Part shown: in pieces, positions 25,070-32,956 of the stretch
Position numbering within the stretch: position 1 is the first letter of the stretch
How the letters are laid out: every line of letters begins with the position of its first letter
Assembly (NCBI GenBank): GCA_028719885.1
Contig: JAQYLT010000015.1
Span: forward strand, 1-48,314
Direction of reading: 5' to 3'
Origin: Bacillota bacterium
Lineage (GTDB): Bacteria; Bacillota; Clostridia; Oscillospirales; Oscillospiraceae
DNA length: 48,314 nt
Position numbers and translations under genes: made by a program
The notes under the pieces: generated by a model
Told to the model about the DNA's origin: nothing
Databases searched by the model: none
What the model saw: the letters and a program-made list of their open reading frames with translations, nothing else

Positions 25070-26020
25070 ATGAAGCGTAAAACCATTCGCGGCATTCTCT
25101 TTGCTCTGATTTCCGGCATCTGCTGGGGCTTTTCCGGCACCGTGGGGCAGTACCTGTTCGCCCACACCCAGATGGATTCCGGCTGGCTGACCACGGTGCG
25201 GCTGCTGTCGGCGGGGATCATCCTGCTGGCCATGGCGGCGGTAAAGACCCCCAAAGCCCTGGTGCAGGTCTGGCAGAATAAAAAGGATGCCCTTCAGCTG
25301 ATCTTTTTCGGGATTGCCGGATTGATGGCGGTGCAGTTCTGCTACATGCAGGCCATTTTCTATTCCGATTCCGGAACGGCCACGGCGGTGCAGTACAGCG
25401 GAGAGGCCATGCTGCTGGTGTATACCTGCCTGGTGGGCCGCCGGCTGCCGAAAATCAGCGAGGCCCTGGGGCTGCTCCTGGCGCTGTTCGGTATTTTCCT
25501 GCTGGCCACCCACGGCAGCCTGTCCAACATGGTGCTGTCCCCTGCGGGACTGGGCTGGGGACTGGCGGCGGCCGCTGCTCTGGTGGTGTACACCGTGGCA
25601 CCCGGGCGGCTGATTCAGAAATACGGCAGCAGTCCCGTCATTGCCTATGGCATGCTCATCGGCGGTGCCTGCCTGGCGCTGGTGCTGCGGGTCTGGCGGC
25701 TGCCCGGAGCCTACAGCCGGGAGGCCCTGCTGGGGCTGGGTGCCATTGTGCTGATTGGAACCGTGCTGGGCTTCACCCTGTATTTGCAGAGCACTGTGCT
25801 CATTGGCGGACTGAAGGCGGGGCTCATTGCCGCGGTGGAGACGGTTTCCGCGCCGCTCTTTTCCAGAATCTGGCTGAAAACCCCCTTTGTCATGCTGGAC
25901 TATCTGGGCTTTGCCTGTATTCTTGCCATGGTTTTCCTGATTTCCCTGCCGGAATTGCTGCAGCAGCGAAAGGAACGGGTCAAATCCGCCGCTGAATCGG
26001 CGATTTTTTTCCAATCTTAA
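25070..26020 (+). CDS. EamA/DMT-family transporter, 316 aa
   Basis: Ten predicted membrane helices in two EamA repeats. The first begins ILFALISGICWGFSGTVGQYLF and the second GLGWGLAAAAALVVYTVAPGRL. The family exports amino acids, purines or other metabolites by proton antiport. The specificity cannot be read here. The start at 25070 follows AAAGGA (25052-25057) with somewhat long spacing; a nearby ATG at 25063 is out of frame. The gene is a single unit with its own promoter. The terminator stem lies inside the last codons (25987-26002). The cytoplasmic tail is short and polar. Confidence 0.9.
   Translation: MKRKTIRGILFALISGICWGFSGTVGQYLFAHTQMDSGWLTTVRLLSAGIILLAMAAVKTPKALVQVWQNKKDALQLIFFGIAGLMAVQFCYMQAIFYSDSGTATAVQYSGEAMLLVYTCLVGRRLPKISEALGLLLALFGIFLLATHGSLSNMVLSPAGLGWGLAAAAALVVYTVAPGRLIQKYGSSPVIAYGMLIGGACLALVLRVWRLPGAYSREALLGLGAIVLIGTVLGFTLYLQSTVLIGGLKAGLIAAVETVSAPLFSRIWLKTPFVMLDYLGFACILAMVFLISLPELLQQRKERVKSAAESAIFFQS
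25987..26010 (+). terminator. Terminator overlapping the end of the EamA gene
   Basis: CGCCG (25987-25991) and CGGCG (25998-26002) form a short GC stem with a 6-base loop, followed by ATTTTTTT, before the stop codon at 26018-26020. Short but well formed. Confidence 0.6.
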
Positions 26021-26052
26021 TGGAATCTTTCGATTTTTGTCTTTCTCACCAA

Positions 26053-26081
26053 TTGACGGGACGGAAGAAATCCAATATAAT
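26053..26081 (+). promoter_or_regulatory. Promoter of the Ig-like surface protein gene
   Basis: TTGACG (26053-26058) and a perfect TATAAT (26076-26081) are separated by 17 bases, about 60 bases before the ATG. Confidence 0.75.
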
Positions 26082-26143
26082 GGTTCTGATTATTCCATGT
26101 GATTGTCCGCTTTTCCCGGCGGAATGATTCAGGAGGAATTCCT

Positions 26144-27565
26144 ATGAAAAAAATAATAACGCTGCTCTTATCCCTGGCCCTGGTGCTGTCGCTGTGCCTG
26201 GCGGGTTTTGCTGAAAACCTTGAAACGGATTCCACTGACACGGGATCACCCCTGACGGATGACACCACCACAGCCACTACCGCACCTCCCGTAACTACGG
26301 CGCCTCCGGAGACTACTGCGCCTCCCGCAACCACGGCCCCCCCGGAGACTACTGCGCCTCCCGCAACCACCGCGCCCCCGGAGACCACCGCGCCTCCCGA
26401 AACCACGGCACCTCCGGAGACCACCACGCCCCCGGAGACCACCGCGCCCCCGGAAACCACGGCACCTCCGGAAACTTCCGCACCCGTGCCGCCCACCACC
26501 GAATCCCACGCCATTACCAAGCATCCCACCTCCGAAACCGTTCAGGAGGGCGGCTATGCCGAGTTTGTGGCCAGAGCGGATAACTGCATCAACATCATCT
26601 GGCATCTGCAAAGCCCCGGCGGCGGCAGCGATATCCTGGCCCAGAACGCACCCATTTCTTTCCCGGGACTGGTGGTCAACGGCCTGGGAAGCGAACGACT
26701 GGCCCTGAACAACATCCCCAAGGAGCTGAACGAGTGGCGGGTTCGGGCGGAGTTTGTGTATCTCACCGGGAATTCCTGGAGTGACGCCGCCGTTATCTAC
26801 GTCAAGAGCCAGGGCCTCACCGCGCCCACCATCCAGTCCCAGCCCCAGAGCGCCAATCTGAGCCAGGGGCAGACCACCTCTCTCCAGGTAAGCGCCAAGA
26901 GCCCCAGCCAGAATACCACCCTGACCTACCAGTGGTACAGCAATACCGTGAATTCCAATTCCAACGGCCGGGCCATCCTGGGAGCTACCTCCACTACTTA
27001 TACCCCGGATTATGTGCCGGGCACCGTCTACTACTACTGCGCCGTCCGGTCCTCCGACGGTACCAATATCAGCGCAGCCACCAAAACCTCCTGCGCGGCA
27101 GTGTCCTATCCTGCCGCCGCCACGGAAACCACGGCGGCACCGACCCAGCAGACCCTGGCGACTACCCCTGCCTCCGCCGCAACCCTGGCCTCCTGGGGCG
27201 TGGAGACGGAGGAGCAGGAGCAGACCGGCATCACCGTGCCCATTGCCACCGCACCCACCCGCACCTATGCAAAGTCCAATCCCCTGCTGGTGGTGATCGT
27301 GGCGGTCATTATCATCATTGCAATTTTGGGCGTTGTTGCCGCACTGATCATTCTCAAGTATTATTCCGACCGGGACGATACCCAGGAGCCTGCACCCCGG
27401 TCCAGACGCCAAGCTCCCCCGGCCAAGCCGAAGGCGGCTCGGTCCGCCCGGCAGCAGCCCAAGCAGCCGCCCAAGAAGACCTTCAGCCGGGAGGATGACC
27501 CGGAGTGGGACGACCTCAGCGACCTGGATTTGAGCTACTACCTGGACGATGAGGACGATCTGTAA
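26144..27565 (+). CDS. Membrane-anchored surface protein with Pro/Thr-rich repeats and two Ig-like domains, 473 aa
   Basis: The ATG at 26144 follows AGGAGG. Layout: signal peptide 1-23 (LLLSLALVLSLCLAGFA); a low-complexity stalk 46-119 made of about 13 TTAPPE/A-type units; an Ig-like region about 124-221 (PTSETVQEGGYAEFVARADN, IIWHLQ); and a second Ig-like region about 228-322 (QSANLSQGQTTSLQVSAKS, TYQWYS, YYYCAV). A second threonine-rich linker follows, then one membrane helix (about 380-405), a basic proline/lysine-rich stretch and a very acidic C terminus (DDPEWDDLSDLDLSYY). No LPxTG signal is present, so it is anchored by the helix. It probably binds a partner or matrix outside the cell. 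The charged cytoplasmic tail of about 65 residues suggests an inside contact. Confidence 0.85.
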   Translation: MKKIITLLLSLALVLSLCLAGFAENLETDSTDTGSPLTDDTTTATTAPPVTTAPPETTAPPATTAPPETTAPPATTAPPETTAPPETTAPPETTTPPETTAPPETTAPPETSAPVPPTTESHAITKHPTSETVQEGGYAEFVARADNCINIIWHLQSPGGGSDILAQNAPISFPGLVVNGLGSERLALNNIPKELNEWRVRAEFVYLTGNSWSDAAVIYVKSQGLTAPTIQSQPQSANLSQGQTTSLQVSAKSPSQNTTLTYQWYSNTVNSNSNGRAILGATSTTYTPDYVPGTVYYYCAVRSSDGTNISAATKTSCAAVSYPAAATETTAAPTQQTLATTPASAATLASWGVETEEQEQTGITVPIATAPTRTYAKSNPLLVVIVAVIIIIAILGVVAALIILKYYSDRDDTQEPAPRSRRQAPPAKPKAARSARQQPKQPPKKTFSREDDPEWDDLSDLDLSYYLDDEDDL

Positions 27566-27586
27566 GCATCCTTTTTCCATTCTTTT

Positions 27587-27620
27587 TCCGGCAGCCGCAT
27601 ACCCGGCTGCCGGATTTTTT
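27587..27620 (+). terminator. Terminator of the surface protein gene
   Basis: TCCGGCAGCCG (27587-27597) and CGGCTGCCGGA (27604-27614) form a perfect 11-bp stem followed by TTTTTT. Confidence 0.9.
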
Positions 27621-27677
27621 GGCATTTGAGCCGATTTGTGACCCAAAAATGAACATTCATCGGATGGTTTGTGAATT

Positions 27678-27704
27678 TTAGCACTCTCGTATTGACAGTG
27701 CTAA
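27678..27704 (+). promoter_or_regulatory. CIRCE operator (HrcA site)
   Basis: TTAGCACTC, 9 bases, then CAGTGCTAA: the CIRCE inverted repeat with one mismatch (consensus right arm GAGTGCTAA). It covers the -35 of the Hsp20 promoter, so HrcA binding should block transcription until heat or protein stress. hrcA itself is not in the window. Confidence 0.93.
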
Positions 27705-27719
27705 AATCAGTGCTATAAT
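27692..27719 (+). promoter_or_regulatory. Promoter of the Hsp20 gene
   Basis: A perfect TTGACA (27692-27697) inside the CIRCE element and a perfect TATAAT (27714-27719) are separated by 16 bases. The untranslated leader is about 88 bases. Confidence 0.85.
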
Positions 27720-27814
27720 GCATATTGTTCCTTGAGAGGAACGGCAGCAAGTGTTCGCCAACGGCTGGCATTCCGCCGGACGCCTACGAAGAATTATGAA
27801 TGGAGGAATGACTT

Positions 27815-28261
27815 ATGTTGCCTAGCATTTTTGGAGAAAACCTGTTTGATGAATTTTTTGCCGATCCCTTTGGCCTGGTGAATGCCGGCCGCACGGAGGA
27901 AGCCCTTTATGGCAAGCATGCCCGGAATCTGATGAAGACCGATGTGCGGGAGAAAGAGAACTCCTATGAGCTGGACATGGATTTGCCCGGCTTCAAAAAG
28001 GATGAAATCACTGTGGATTTGAAGAACGGCTATCTGACCATCGGCGCGTCCAAGGGCCTGGACAAGGACCAGAAGGACGCAGACGGCAAGTATATCCGCC
28101 GGGAGCGTTACGCCGGCGTGTGCAGCCGCAGCTTCTATGTGGGCACCGCCGTTCGCCCTGAGGACATCGGCGCCAAGTATGAGGACGGTATCCTGAAGCT
28201 GTCCGTGCCCAAGACGGTGAAGAGGGAGCTCCCGGAAACCACTTCCATCGCCATCCTGTAA
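27815..28261 (+). CDS. Small heat-shock protein, Hsp20/alpha-crystallin family, 148 aa
   Basis: ATP-independent holdase that binds unfolding proteins. A short N-terminal region (MLPSIFGENLFDEFFADPF) is followed by the alpha-crystallin domain, about 40-138. It begins MKTDVREKENSYELDMDLPG, contains LKNGYLTIGASK and RRERYAGVCSRSFYVG, and ends in the typical YEDGILKLSVPK motif. The C-terminal IAIL is an IxI-type motif used for oligomer contacts. The ATG at 27815 follows GGAGG. Expression is controlled by the overlapping CIRCE operator. It is monocistronic with a strong terminator. Confidence 0.96.
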   Translation: MLPSIFGENLFDEFFADPFGLVNAGRTEEALYGKHARNLMKTDVREKENSYELDMDLPGFKKDEITVDLKNGYLTIGASKGLDKDQKDADGKYIRRERYAGVCSRSFYVGTAVRPEDIGAKYEDGILKLSVPKTVKRELPETTSIAIL

Positions 28262-28273
28262 CGATAAAACAAG

Positions 28274-28320
28274 AAACAGCAGCGCAGAAGGCAGCAAATG
28301 CTTTCTGCGCTGCTGTTTTT
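28274..28320 (+). terminator. Terminator of the Hsp20 gene
   Basis: AAACAGCAGCGCAGAA (28274-28289) pairs with TTCTGCGCTGCTGTTT around a small inner loop and is followed by a T run. Confidence 0.9.
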
Positions 28321-28329
28321 AAATAGACA

Positions 28330-28761
28330 AAATGGAATTTGCAGAGGTGATTCGTAGGAAAACGGATTTAGACCTTCCGCCCGTTCCGGTAAGTACCCAG
28401 TTTCGAATCATCATAAAAATGTTGTTCATTTTGTAGGGAATGCATTTATGCATTCCGAAAGGGTTATGGATCATCAAGGTTCGACAAATCGTAAAACGAT
28501 GATTTTTGCGTAGGGAATGCATTTATGCATTCCGCCTCGGTGACGGTTTTATCAAGGTATGTTGAATGGAATAATGTTGGAAAAAACAGGAACCCGTTAC
28601 CGTCCAACGAACCATGGATAATAATTGACGTTTTGGAACGCATAAATGCGTTCCCTACGCAAAACACAACATTTTTTCGGTTCAATACACTCGGTGGTTT
28701 ACGAACAAGGCGGAATGCATAAATGCATTCCCTACGAAACATCTCGTCAAATTCCAATTTT
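28330..28761. repeat. Largest composite GTAGGG hairpin repeat, nested pairs
   Basis: Five units: a degenerate plus unit at 28353-28380, plus units at 28432-28457 and 28509-28534 (arms GAATGCAT/ATGCATTC), an inverted unit at 28634-28659 (arms GAACGCAT/ATGCGTTC after reversal) and an inverted unit at 28711-28736 (GAATGCAT type). The outer flanks AATGGAATTTG and CAAATTCCAATTTT are inverted copies of each other. The core between the inner units matches the one at 8870-8963 in the same orientation. It fills the gap between convergent genes (28262-28797). Confidence 0.88.
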
Positions 28762-28797
28762 TTGCTGTGCTGCGGCGAGGGAAATCAGTACGAAGCA

Positions 28798-29313
28798 TTA
28801 TAGCACCGTGCATTTTTCCTTTGGGAGCTTCTTGGTCAAAAGGGCCCAGAGCTGATCCGGGTCCTCCAGACAGGTGTGGGGAAGAATCAGAGCCCGCTGG
28901 GGGGTGAGATAGAGGTAGGTGGCAGTGAGATTCCGGTAGGCATGGTGCACGGACTTCCAGGCATAGGTCAGCTGCTCCCGGCCATTGTCCGCCAGAATGC
29001 CCTGGGCCTTTTCCGTCAGGGTGACGGTGTAAACATGCTGGGGCCGGGTCAGACCCTGCTGGCGAACCTGACGGCTGAGGGAGGAAAAGAAATAGGCGAA
29101 GTAGACACAGGGCAGCCCCAGTCCCACGGCCAGCAGCACATTGCCCAGAAGCATGGCCCCCTGGGTATCGGTCCGGGTGAAGCAGAGGGCGGCGCTCACC
29201 CCCAGGATCAGGGCAAACAGCACCGGCCCCTGCCACTGCTTCCGCCGCCGGAGCAAATCAAAAATGGTGAATCGGCGGAACTCCGCCCCGGATAATTGGA
29301 CCTCTATAATCAC
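28798..29313 (-). CDS. YcxB-family membrane protein, 171 aa
   Basis: Starts with GTG at 29313, with AAGGAG 8 bases upstream; no ATG alternative has a binding site. A short cytoplasmic N terminus is followed by two adjacent membrane helices (GPVLFALILGVSAALCF and AMLLGNVLLAVGLGLPCVYFAYFF). Next comes a soluble C-terminal domain (VYTVTLTEKAQGILADNGRE to LYLTPQRALILPHTC) with the strand pattern of the YcxB-like domain. The function of the family is unknown. It has its own promoter at 29345-29373. The gene is convergent with the Hsp20 gene. Confidence 0.75.
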   Translation of the reverse strand: MIIEVQLSGAEFRRFTIFDLLRRRKQWQGPVLFALILGVSAALCFTRTDTQGAMLLGNVLLAVGLGLPCVYFAYFFSSLSRQVRQQGLTRPQHVYTVTLTEKAQGILADNGREQLTYAWKSVHHAYRNLTATYLYLTPQRALILPHTCLEDPDQLWALLTKKLPKEKCTVL

Positions 29314-29344
29314 GGCAATGGCTCCTTTGTAGATAATTTACAAA

Positions 29345-29373
29345 AGTATACCACGATTTTTGACAGATTGCAA
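29345..29373 (-). promoter_or_regulatory. Promoter of the YcxB-like gene
   Basis: On the minus strand TTGCAA (29373-29368) and TATACT (29350-29345) are separated by 17 bases. Confidence 0.6.
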
Positions 29374-29413
29374 TATCATGGGAAAAAAGAATTCAATTTG
29401 CCACAAATAGCTC

Positions 29414-29442
29414 TTGCTTTTTTCTTAACAATTTGGTAAAAT
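29414..29442 (+). promoter_or_regulatory. Promoter of the dctPQM operon
   Basis: TTGCTT (29414-29419) and TAAAAT (29437-29442) are separated by 17 bases. A GAACG...CGTTC inverted repeat just downstream could be an operator. Confidence 0.55.
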
Positions 29443-29506
29443 TATAGCCATGAAAGAACGCTTTCCCGTGTTCGTTCAATTTAGGAAAACATAGGAGGAA
29501 AAACAA

Positions 29507-30499
29507 ATGAAAAAGCTGCTTTGCGTTGCTCTGGCTCTCGTAATGGTTATGGGCCTGGCAATCACCGCTCACGCCGACGACCAGGTGACCCTGGTTATGG
29601 CTGAGGTCAACCCCCTGACCACCATCGTTGGCCAGACCGACCAGTTCTTCGCCGAAAAGGTGGAAGAGCTGACCGGCGGCTCCGTGAAGATCGACCTGCA
29701 GGCCGCTGGCGTGCTGGGCTCCGAGAACGACGTTCTGGACGCCATCGCCAATGGCGACGACTCCATCGACATCTCCCGTATCTCTGCTTTCGCCCTGACT
29801 ACTTACGGCTGCCAGAAGGCCTCCCTGCTGTCCATCCCCTACACCTGGACCGGCCGCGACCACTTCTGGGCTTTCGCTGACTCCGAGCTGGCTGCTGAGT
29901 TCCTGAACGAGCCCCAGGAGATCGGCCTGCCCCTGCGCGGCATCTTCTACGGCGAAGAGGGCTTCCGTCACTTCTTCACCCGTGAGCCCGTTACCGGCAT
30001 CAAGGATCTGGCCGGCCTGAAGCTCCGCGTTTCCAATGACCCCGTCATGGTGGGCATGGTCAACGGCCTGGGCGCTTCCGCTACCCCCATTGCCTTTGGC
30101 GAGCTGTACTCCGCTCTGCAGACCGGCGTTGTTGACGGCGCCGAGCAGCCCATTGCCAACTACAAGGCCAACGCTTTCCCCGAAGTTGCCAACAACCTGA
30201 TTCTGGACGGTCACACCCTGGGCGCCATCCAGGTGGTCATCACCGACACCGCTTGGGACAAGCTGACCGAAGAGCAGCAGGCTGCCGTTATGGAAGCCGG
30301 CAAGCTGGCTCAGGAGTTCAACCGCGAGCTGTCCCAGACCGCTGAGAACGAGGTCCTGGAAGAGCTGAAGGCCAATGGCTGCAACGTTGTCGAGGTTGAC
30401 AACCCCGCTGAGTGGGCCGAGGCCTGCGCCGAGGTCATCACTGAGAACACCAAGTCTCAGGCTGAGCTGTACCAGCAGCTGCTGGATCTGGCGAAGTAA
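29507..30499 (+). CDS. dctP: TRAP transporter substrate-binding protein DctP, 330 aa
   Basis: Extracytoplasmic receptor that captures an organic acid and hands it to the DctQM channel, driven by an ion gradient. A signal peptide (MKKLLCVALALVMVMGLAIT) ends at AHADD without a lipobox. The DctP fold signatures are present: GQTDQFFAEKVEELTGGSVKIDL near the N terminus, the conserved ligand arginine region in LAGLKLRVSNDPVMVGM, and GELYSALQTGVVDGAEQP, the family hallmark. The residues around the arginine fit carboxylate binding, but the ligand cannot be named. The codon use is strongly biased, as in highly expressed genes. AGGAGG precedes the ATG. Confidence 0.95.
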   Translation: MKKLLCVALALVMVMGLAITAHADDQVTLVMAEVNPLTTIVGQTDQFFAEKVEELTGGSVKIDLQAAGVLGSENDVLDAIANGDDSIDISRISAFALTTYGCQKASLLSIPYTWTGRDHFWAFADSELAAEFLNEPQEIGLPLRGIFYGEEGFRHFFTREPVTGIKDLAGLKLRVSNDPVMVGMVNGLGASATPIAFGELYSALQTGVVDGAEQPIANYKANAFPEVANNLILDGHTLGAIQVVITDTAWDKLTEEQQAAVMEAGKLAQEFNRELSQTAENEVLEELKANGCNVVEVDNPAEWAEACAEVITENTKSQAELYQQLLDLAK

Positions 30500-30521
30500 T
30501 CTGCTTCTTACCTGATTGCCG

Positions 30522-30552
30522 CGAGGGTGCGGGGGAGTACCCCACACCCTCG
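30522..30552 (+). promoter_or_regulatory. Intercistronic hairpin between dctP and dctQ
   Basis: CGAGGGTG plus GGGG (30522-30534) pairs with CCCC plus CACCCTCG (30540-30552) around a short loop. Only TTTCC follows, so it is probably a partial terminator or stabiliser that raises DctP over DctQM. Confidence 0.65.
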
Positions 30553-30596
30553 TTTCCTATTCCCGTATGGGAAATGCTCAAGAGAGGAGATTCTCC

Positions 30597-31169
30597 ATGC
30601 CCAAGTTTTTTGAAACAATGGATCGGGTGCGCCCTGTTTACGACTGGGTGTACAAGGTCATTATGGTGGTCTGCAAGCTGCTGCTGATTGCGGACATTCT
30701 GATCACCTCCTATGCTGTGGCCGGCCGCCTGATCGGCGGCATCCAGCTGCCCGATGGCCGTTATCTGCGCCATGTGGTCTTCTTCCTGGATGACCCCGCC
30801 TGGTCGGAAGAAGTGGTGCTGACCCTGATGAGCTATATGGCCGTGCTCTCCGCGGCGCTGTCCATCCGCACCGGCGCCCACATCCGCATGACCGCTCTGG
30901 ACCGGTATCTTCCCAAGAAGCTGATCATGGTGCTGGACGTTCTGGCGGATGTGGCCGTGATGGCCCTGGGCATCATCATGCTGGTTGTGGGCGGTTCCTT
31001 TGCCGCCAAGCAGAAGGGCAGCTTTATTTCCCTGCCCAGCGTCTCTAAATTCTGGATGTATCTGCCAGTGCCCATTGCCGGTGGTGCCATGATCGTTTTT
31101 GAGATCGAATCCCTGTACAACAACATCAAGAAATTCTTTATCAAGGAAGAAAAGGAGGTTCAGGCTTAA
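30597..31169 (+). CDS. dctQ: TRAP transporter small permease DctQ, 190 aa
   Basis: The start MPKFFETMDRVRPVYDW at 30597 follows AGAGAGGAGA; the open frame upstream crosses the hairpin and has no ribosome binding site. Four membrane helices are visible, with the conserved DctQ segment SEEVVLTLMSYMAVLSAALSIRTGAHIRM in the middle (the R-x-G-x-H-I motif). A loop GGIQLPDGRYLRHVVFFLDDPAW sits between the first two helices. DctQ pairs with DctM to form the membrane unit of the tripartite transporter. Its stop codon overlaps the dctM start (TAATG). Confidence 0.92.
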   Translation: MPKFFETMDRVRPVYDWVYKVIMVVCKLLLIADILITSYAVAGRLIGGIQLPDGRYLRHVVFFLDDPAWSEEVVLTLMSYMAVLSAALSIRTGAHIRMTALDRYLPKKLIMVLDVLADVAVMALGIIMLVVGGSFAAKQKGSFISLPSVSKFWMYLPVPIAGGAMIVFEIESLYNNIKKFFIKEEKEVQA

Positions 31170-32482
31170 TGGATACTCAGTCTCTTGCCGTATTGGTGCT
31201 GCTGGGAAGCTTCGCGCTGATGATTTTCCTGCGGTTCCCCATTGCCTACGCCGTTGGCCTTTCCTCCGTGTTCTGTCTGCTGGTTCAGGGCAACTCCCTG
31301 ATCGCCATCCCCCGGCTGCTGGTGAAAGGCATTAGCTCTTTCTCCCTGATGGCCGTGCCGTTCTTCATCACCATGGGCGTGCTCATGGGCTCCGGCGGCA
31401 TTTCTGAAAAGCTGATTGCCCTGGCCAATTCCTGCGTGGGCTGGATGCGGGGCGGCCTTGCCATGGTGAACATCGTGGCCTCCTATTTCTTCGGCGGCAT
31501 CTCCGGTTCCGCCTCTGCCGACACCGCTTCCCTGGGCTCCATGCTGATTCCCATGATGGTGGACGAGGGCTACGACGGGGATTTCTCCACCGCCGTCACC
31601 ATCACCTCCTCCTGCGAGGGCCTGCTGGTGCCGCCCAGTCATAACATGGTCATCTACGCCACCACTGCCGGCGGCATTTCCGTTGGCTCTCTGTTCCTGG
31701 CAGGTTACCTGCCCGCCGGCGTTCTGGCGCTGTCGCTGATGATTGGCTCCTACATCATTTCCGTCAAGCGGAACTACCCCAAGGGCCAGCCTTTCAGCCT
31801 GAAGGTGTTTATCAAGCAGCTGCTCACCTCTTTCTGGGCCCTGGCCGCCATCCTGATTGTGGTGGTGGGCGTGGTTGGCGGCCTGTTCACCGCCACCGAG
31901 TCCGCAGCCATCGCCGTTATCTATTCGCTGATCGTTTCTGTGTTCGTCTACAAGGGACTGGATTGGAAAGGCGTGTGGAAGGCACTGGACAACTGCGTGA
32001 GCACCTTGTCCATTGTTCTGATTCTGATTGCTACCTCCAGCGTGTTCGGTGACTGCCTGACCAAGCTCCATGTCCCCGACCTGGCAGCTCAGGCCATCAC
32101 CAGCATCAGCTCCAACCGGATTGTCATCGCCCTGCTGCTGAACCTGATTCTGCTGGTGCTGGGCTGCATCATGGATATGGCTCCCATCATCCTGATCGCC
32201 ACCCCCATCCTGCTGCCCATTGCCAAGAGCATCGGCATCGATCCCATCCAGTTCGGCATCATCGTGGTGCTCAACTGCGGCATCGGCCTGCTGACGCCCC
32301 CTGTTGGCGCGGTGCTGTTCATCGGCTCTGCCGTGGGCAAGACGCCCATGGAGAAGGTGGTCAAGGCAACATTGCCGTTCTACCTCTGCATGATCATCAC
32401 CCTGCTGCTGATCACGTTTGTTCCCGATATCTCCCTGCTCATTCCCAAGCTGCTGGGCGGGTACATCCCCCAGTTCGGATAA
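31169..32482 (+). CDS. dctM: TRAP transporter large permease DctM, 437 aa
   Basis: Ion-coupled transport subunit with about 12 membrane helices. Family motifs include FLRFPIAYAVGLSS near the N terminus, FFGGISGSASADTASLGSMLIP (first ion/substrate motif), TITSSCEGLLVPPSHNMVIYA, and the second repeat motif NCGIGLLTPPVGAVLFIGSAVGK. The full length is normal. Translation is coupled to dctQ by a one-base overlap, with AAGGAGG upstream. The operon ends with a strong terminator. Confidence 0.96.
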   Translation: MDTQSLAVLVLLGSFALMIFLRFPIAYAVGLSSVFCLLVQGNSLIAIPRLLVKGISSFSLMAVPFFITMGVLMGSGGISEKLIALANSCVGWMRGGLAMVNIVASYFFGGISGSASADTASLGSMLIPMMVDEGYDGDFSTAVTITSSCEGLLVPPSHNMVIYATTAGGISVGSLFLAGYLPAGVLALSLMIGSYIISVKRNYPKGQPFSLKVFIKQLLTSFWALAAILIVVVGVVGGLFTATESAAIAVIYSLIVSVFVYKGLDWKGVWKALDNCVSTLSIVLILIATSSVFGDCLTKLHVPDLAAQAITSISSNRIVIALLLNLILLVLGCIMDMAPIILIATPILLPIAKSIGIDPIQFGIIVVLNCGIGLLTPPVGAVLFIGSAVGKTPMEKVVKATLPFYLCMIITLLLITFVPDISLLIPKLLGGYIPQFG

Positions 32483-32489
32483 CTCCTTT

Positions 32490-32518
32490 CCCCTGCGGCA
32501 AAAGCCGCAGGGGATTTT
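32490..32518 (+). terminator. Terminator of dctPQM
   Basis: CCCCTGCGGC (32490-32499) and GCCGCAGGGG (32504-32513) form a perfect 10-bp stem with an AAAA loop, followed by ATTTTAT. Confidence 0.85.
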
Positions 32519-32583
32519 ATGGGAGGAGTATGGGCTGTTAACCGAATTGCGGAGCAACATTGTCCTTTTGCTAATTAACAATT

Positions 32584-32889
32584 CGTAGGGAATGCATTTA
32601 TGCATTCCGCTTGGTAACGTCTTTATCAGGGTATGTTGAATGGAAAAATGTTGATTCTTTTCGTAGGGAACGGATTTATCCGTTCCGCAATGTTGGATAA
32701 CCTCCACGGTGCGTTGAATGGAATGTTTTCACAAAAAGCGCAGCATTTTCCCATTCCACCGGCTGCCTTATAAGACGTTACCGGGCGGAACGGATGAATC
32801 CGTTCCCTACGCAAAACACAACGTTTTTTCAATTCAATAACCCCCTGGTGATTTCGACCAGGGCGGAATGCATAAATGCATTCCCTACG
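32584..32889. repeat. Composite GTAGGG hairpin repeat with two nested, differently typed pairs
   Basis: Outer pair: 32584-32609 plus and 32864-32889 inverted, both with arms GAATGCAT/ATGCATTC. Inner pair: 32662-32687 plus and 32786-32811 inverted, both with arms GAACGGAT/ATCCGTTC. Partners match each other but differ between the two pairs. It occupies the gap between dctM and the MFS gene (32519-32956), where no gene is present. Confidence 0.88.
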
Positions 32890-32956
32890 AAAATTCGGTA
32901 AACGCCCCTTTCCTTTGCAAAACAAAATACGAAAAGTTTTTTAGGTGAATCAAATC

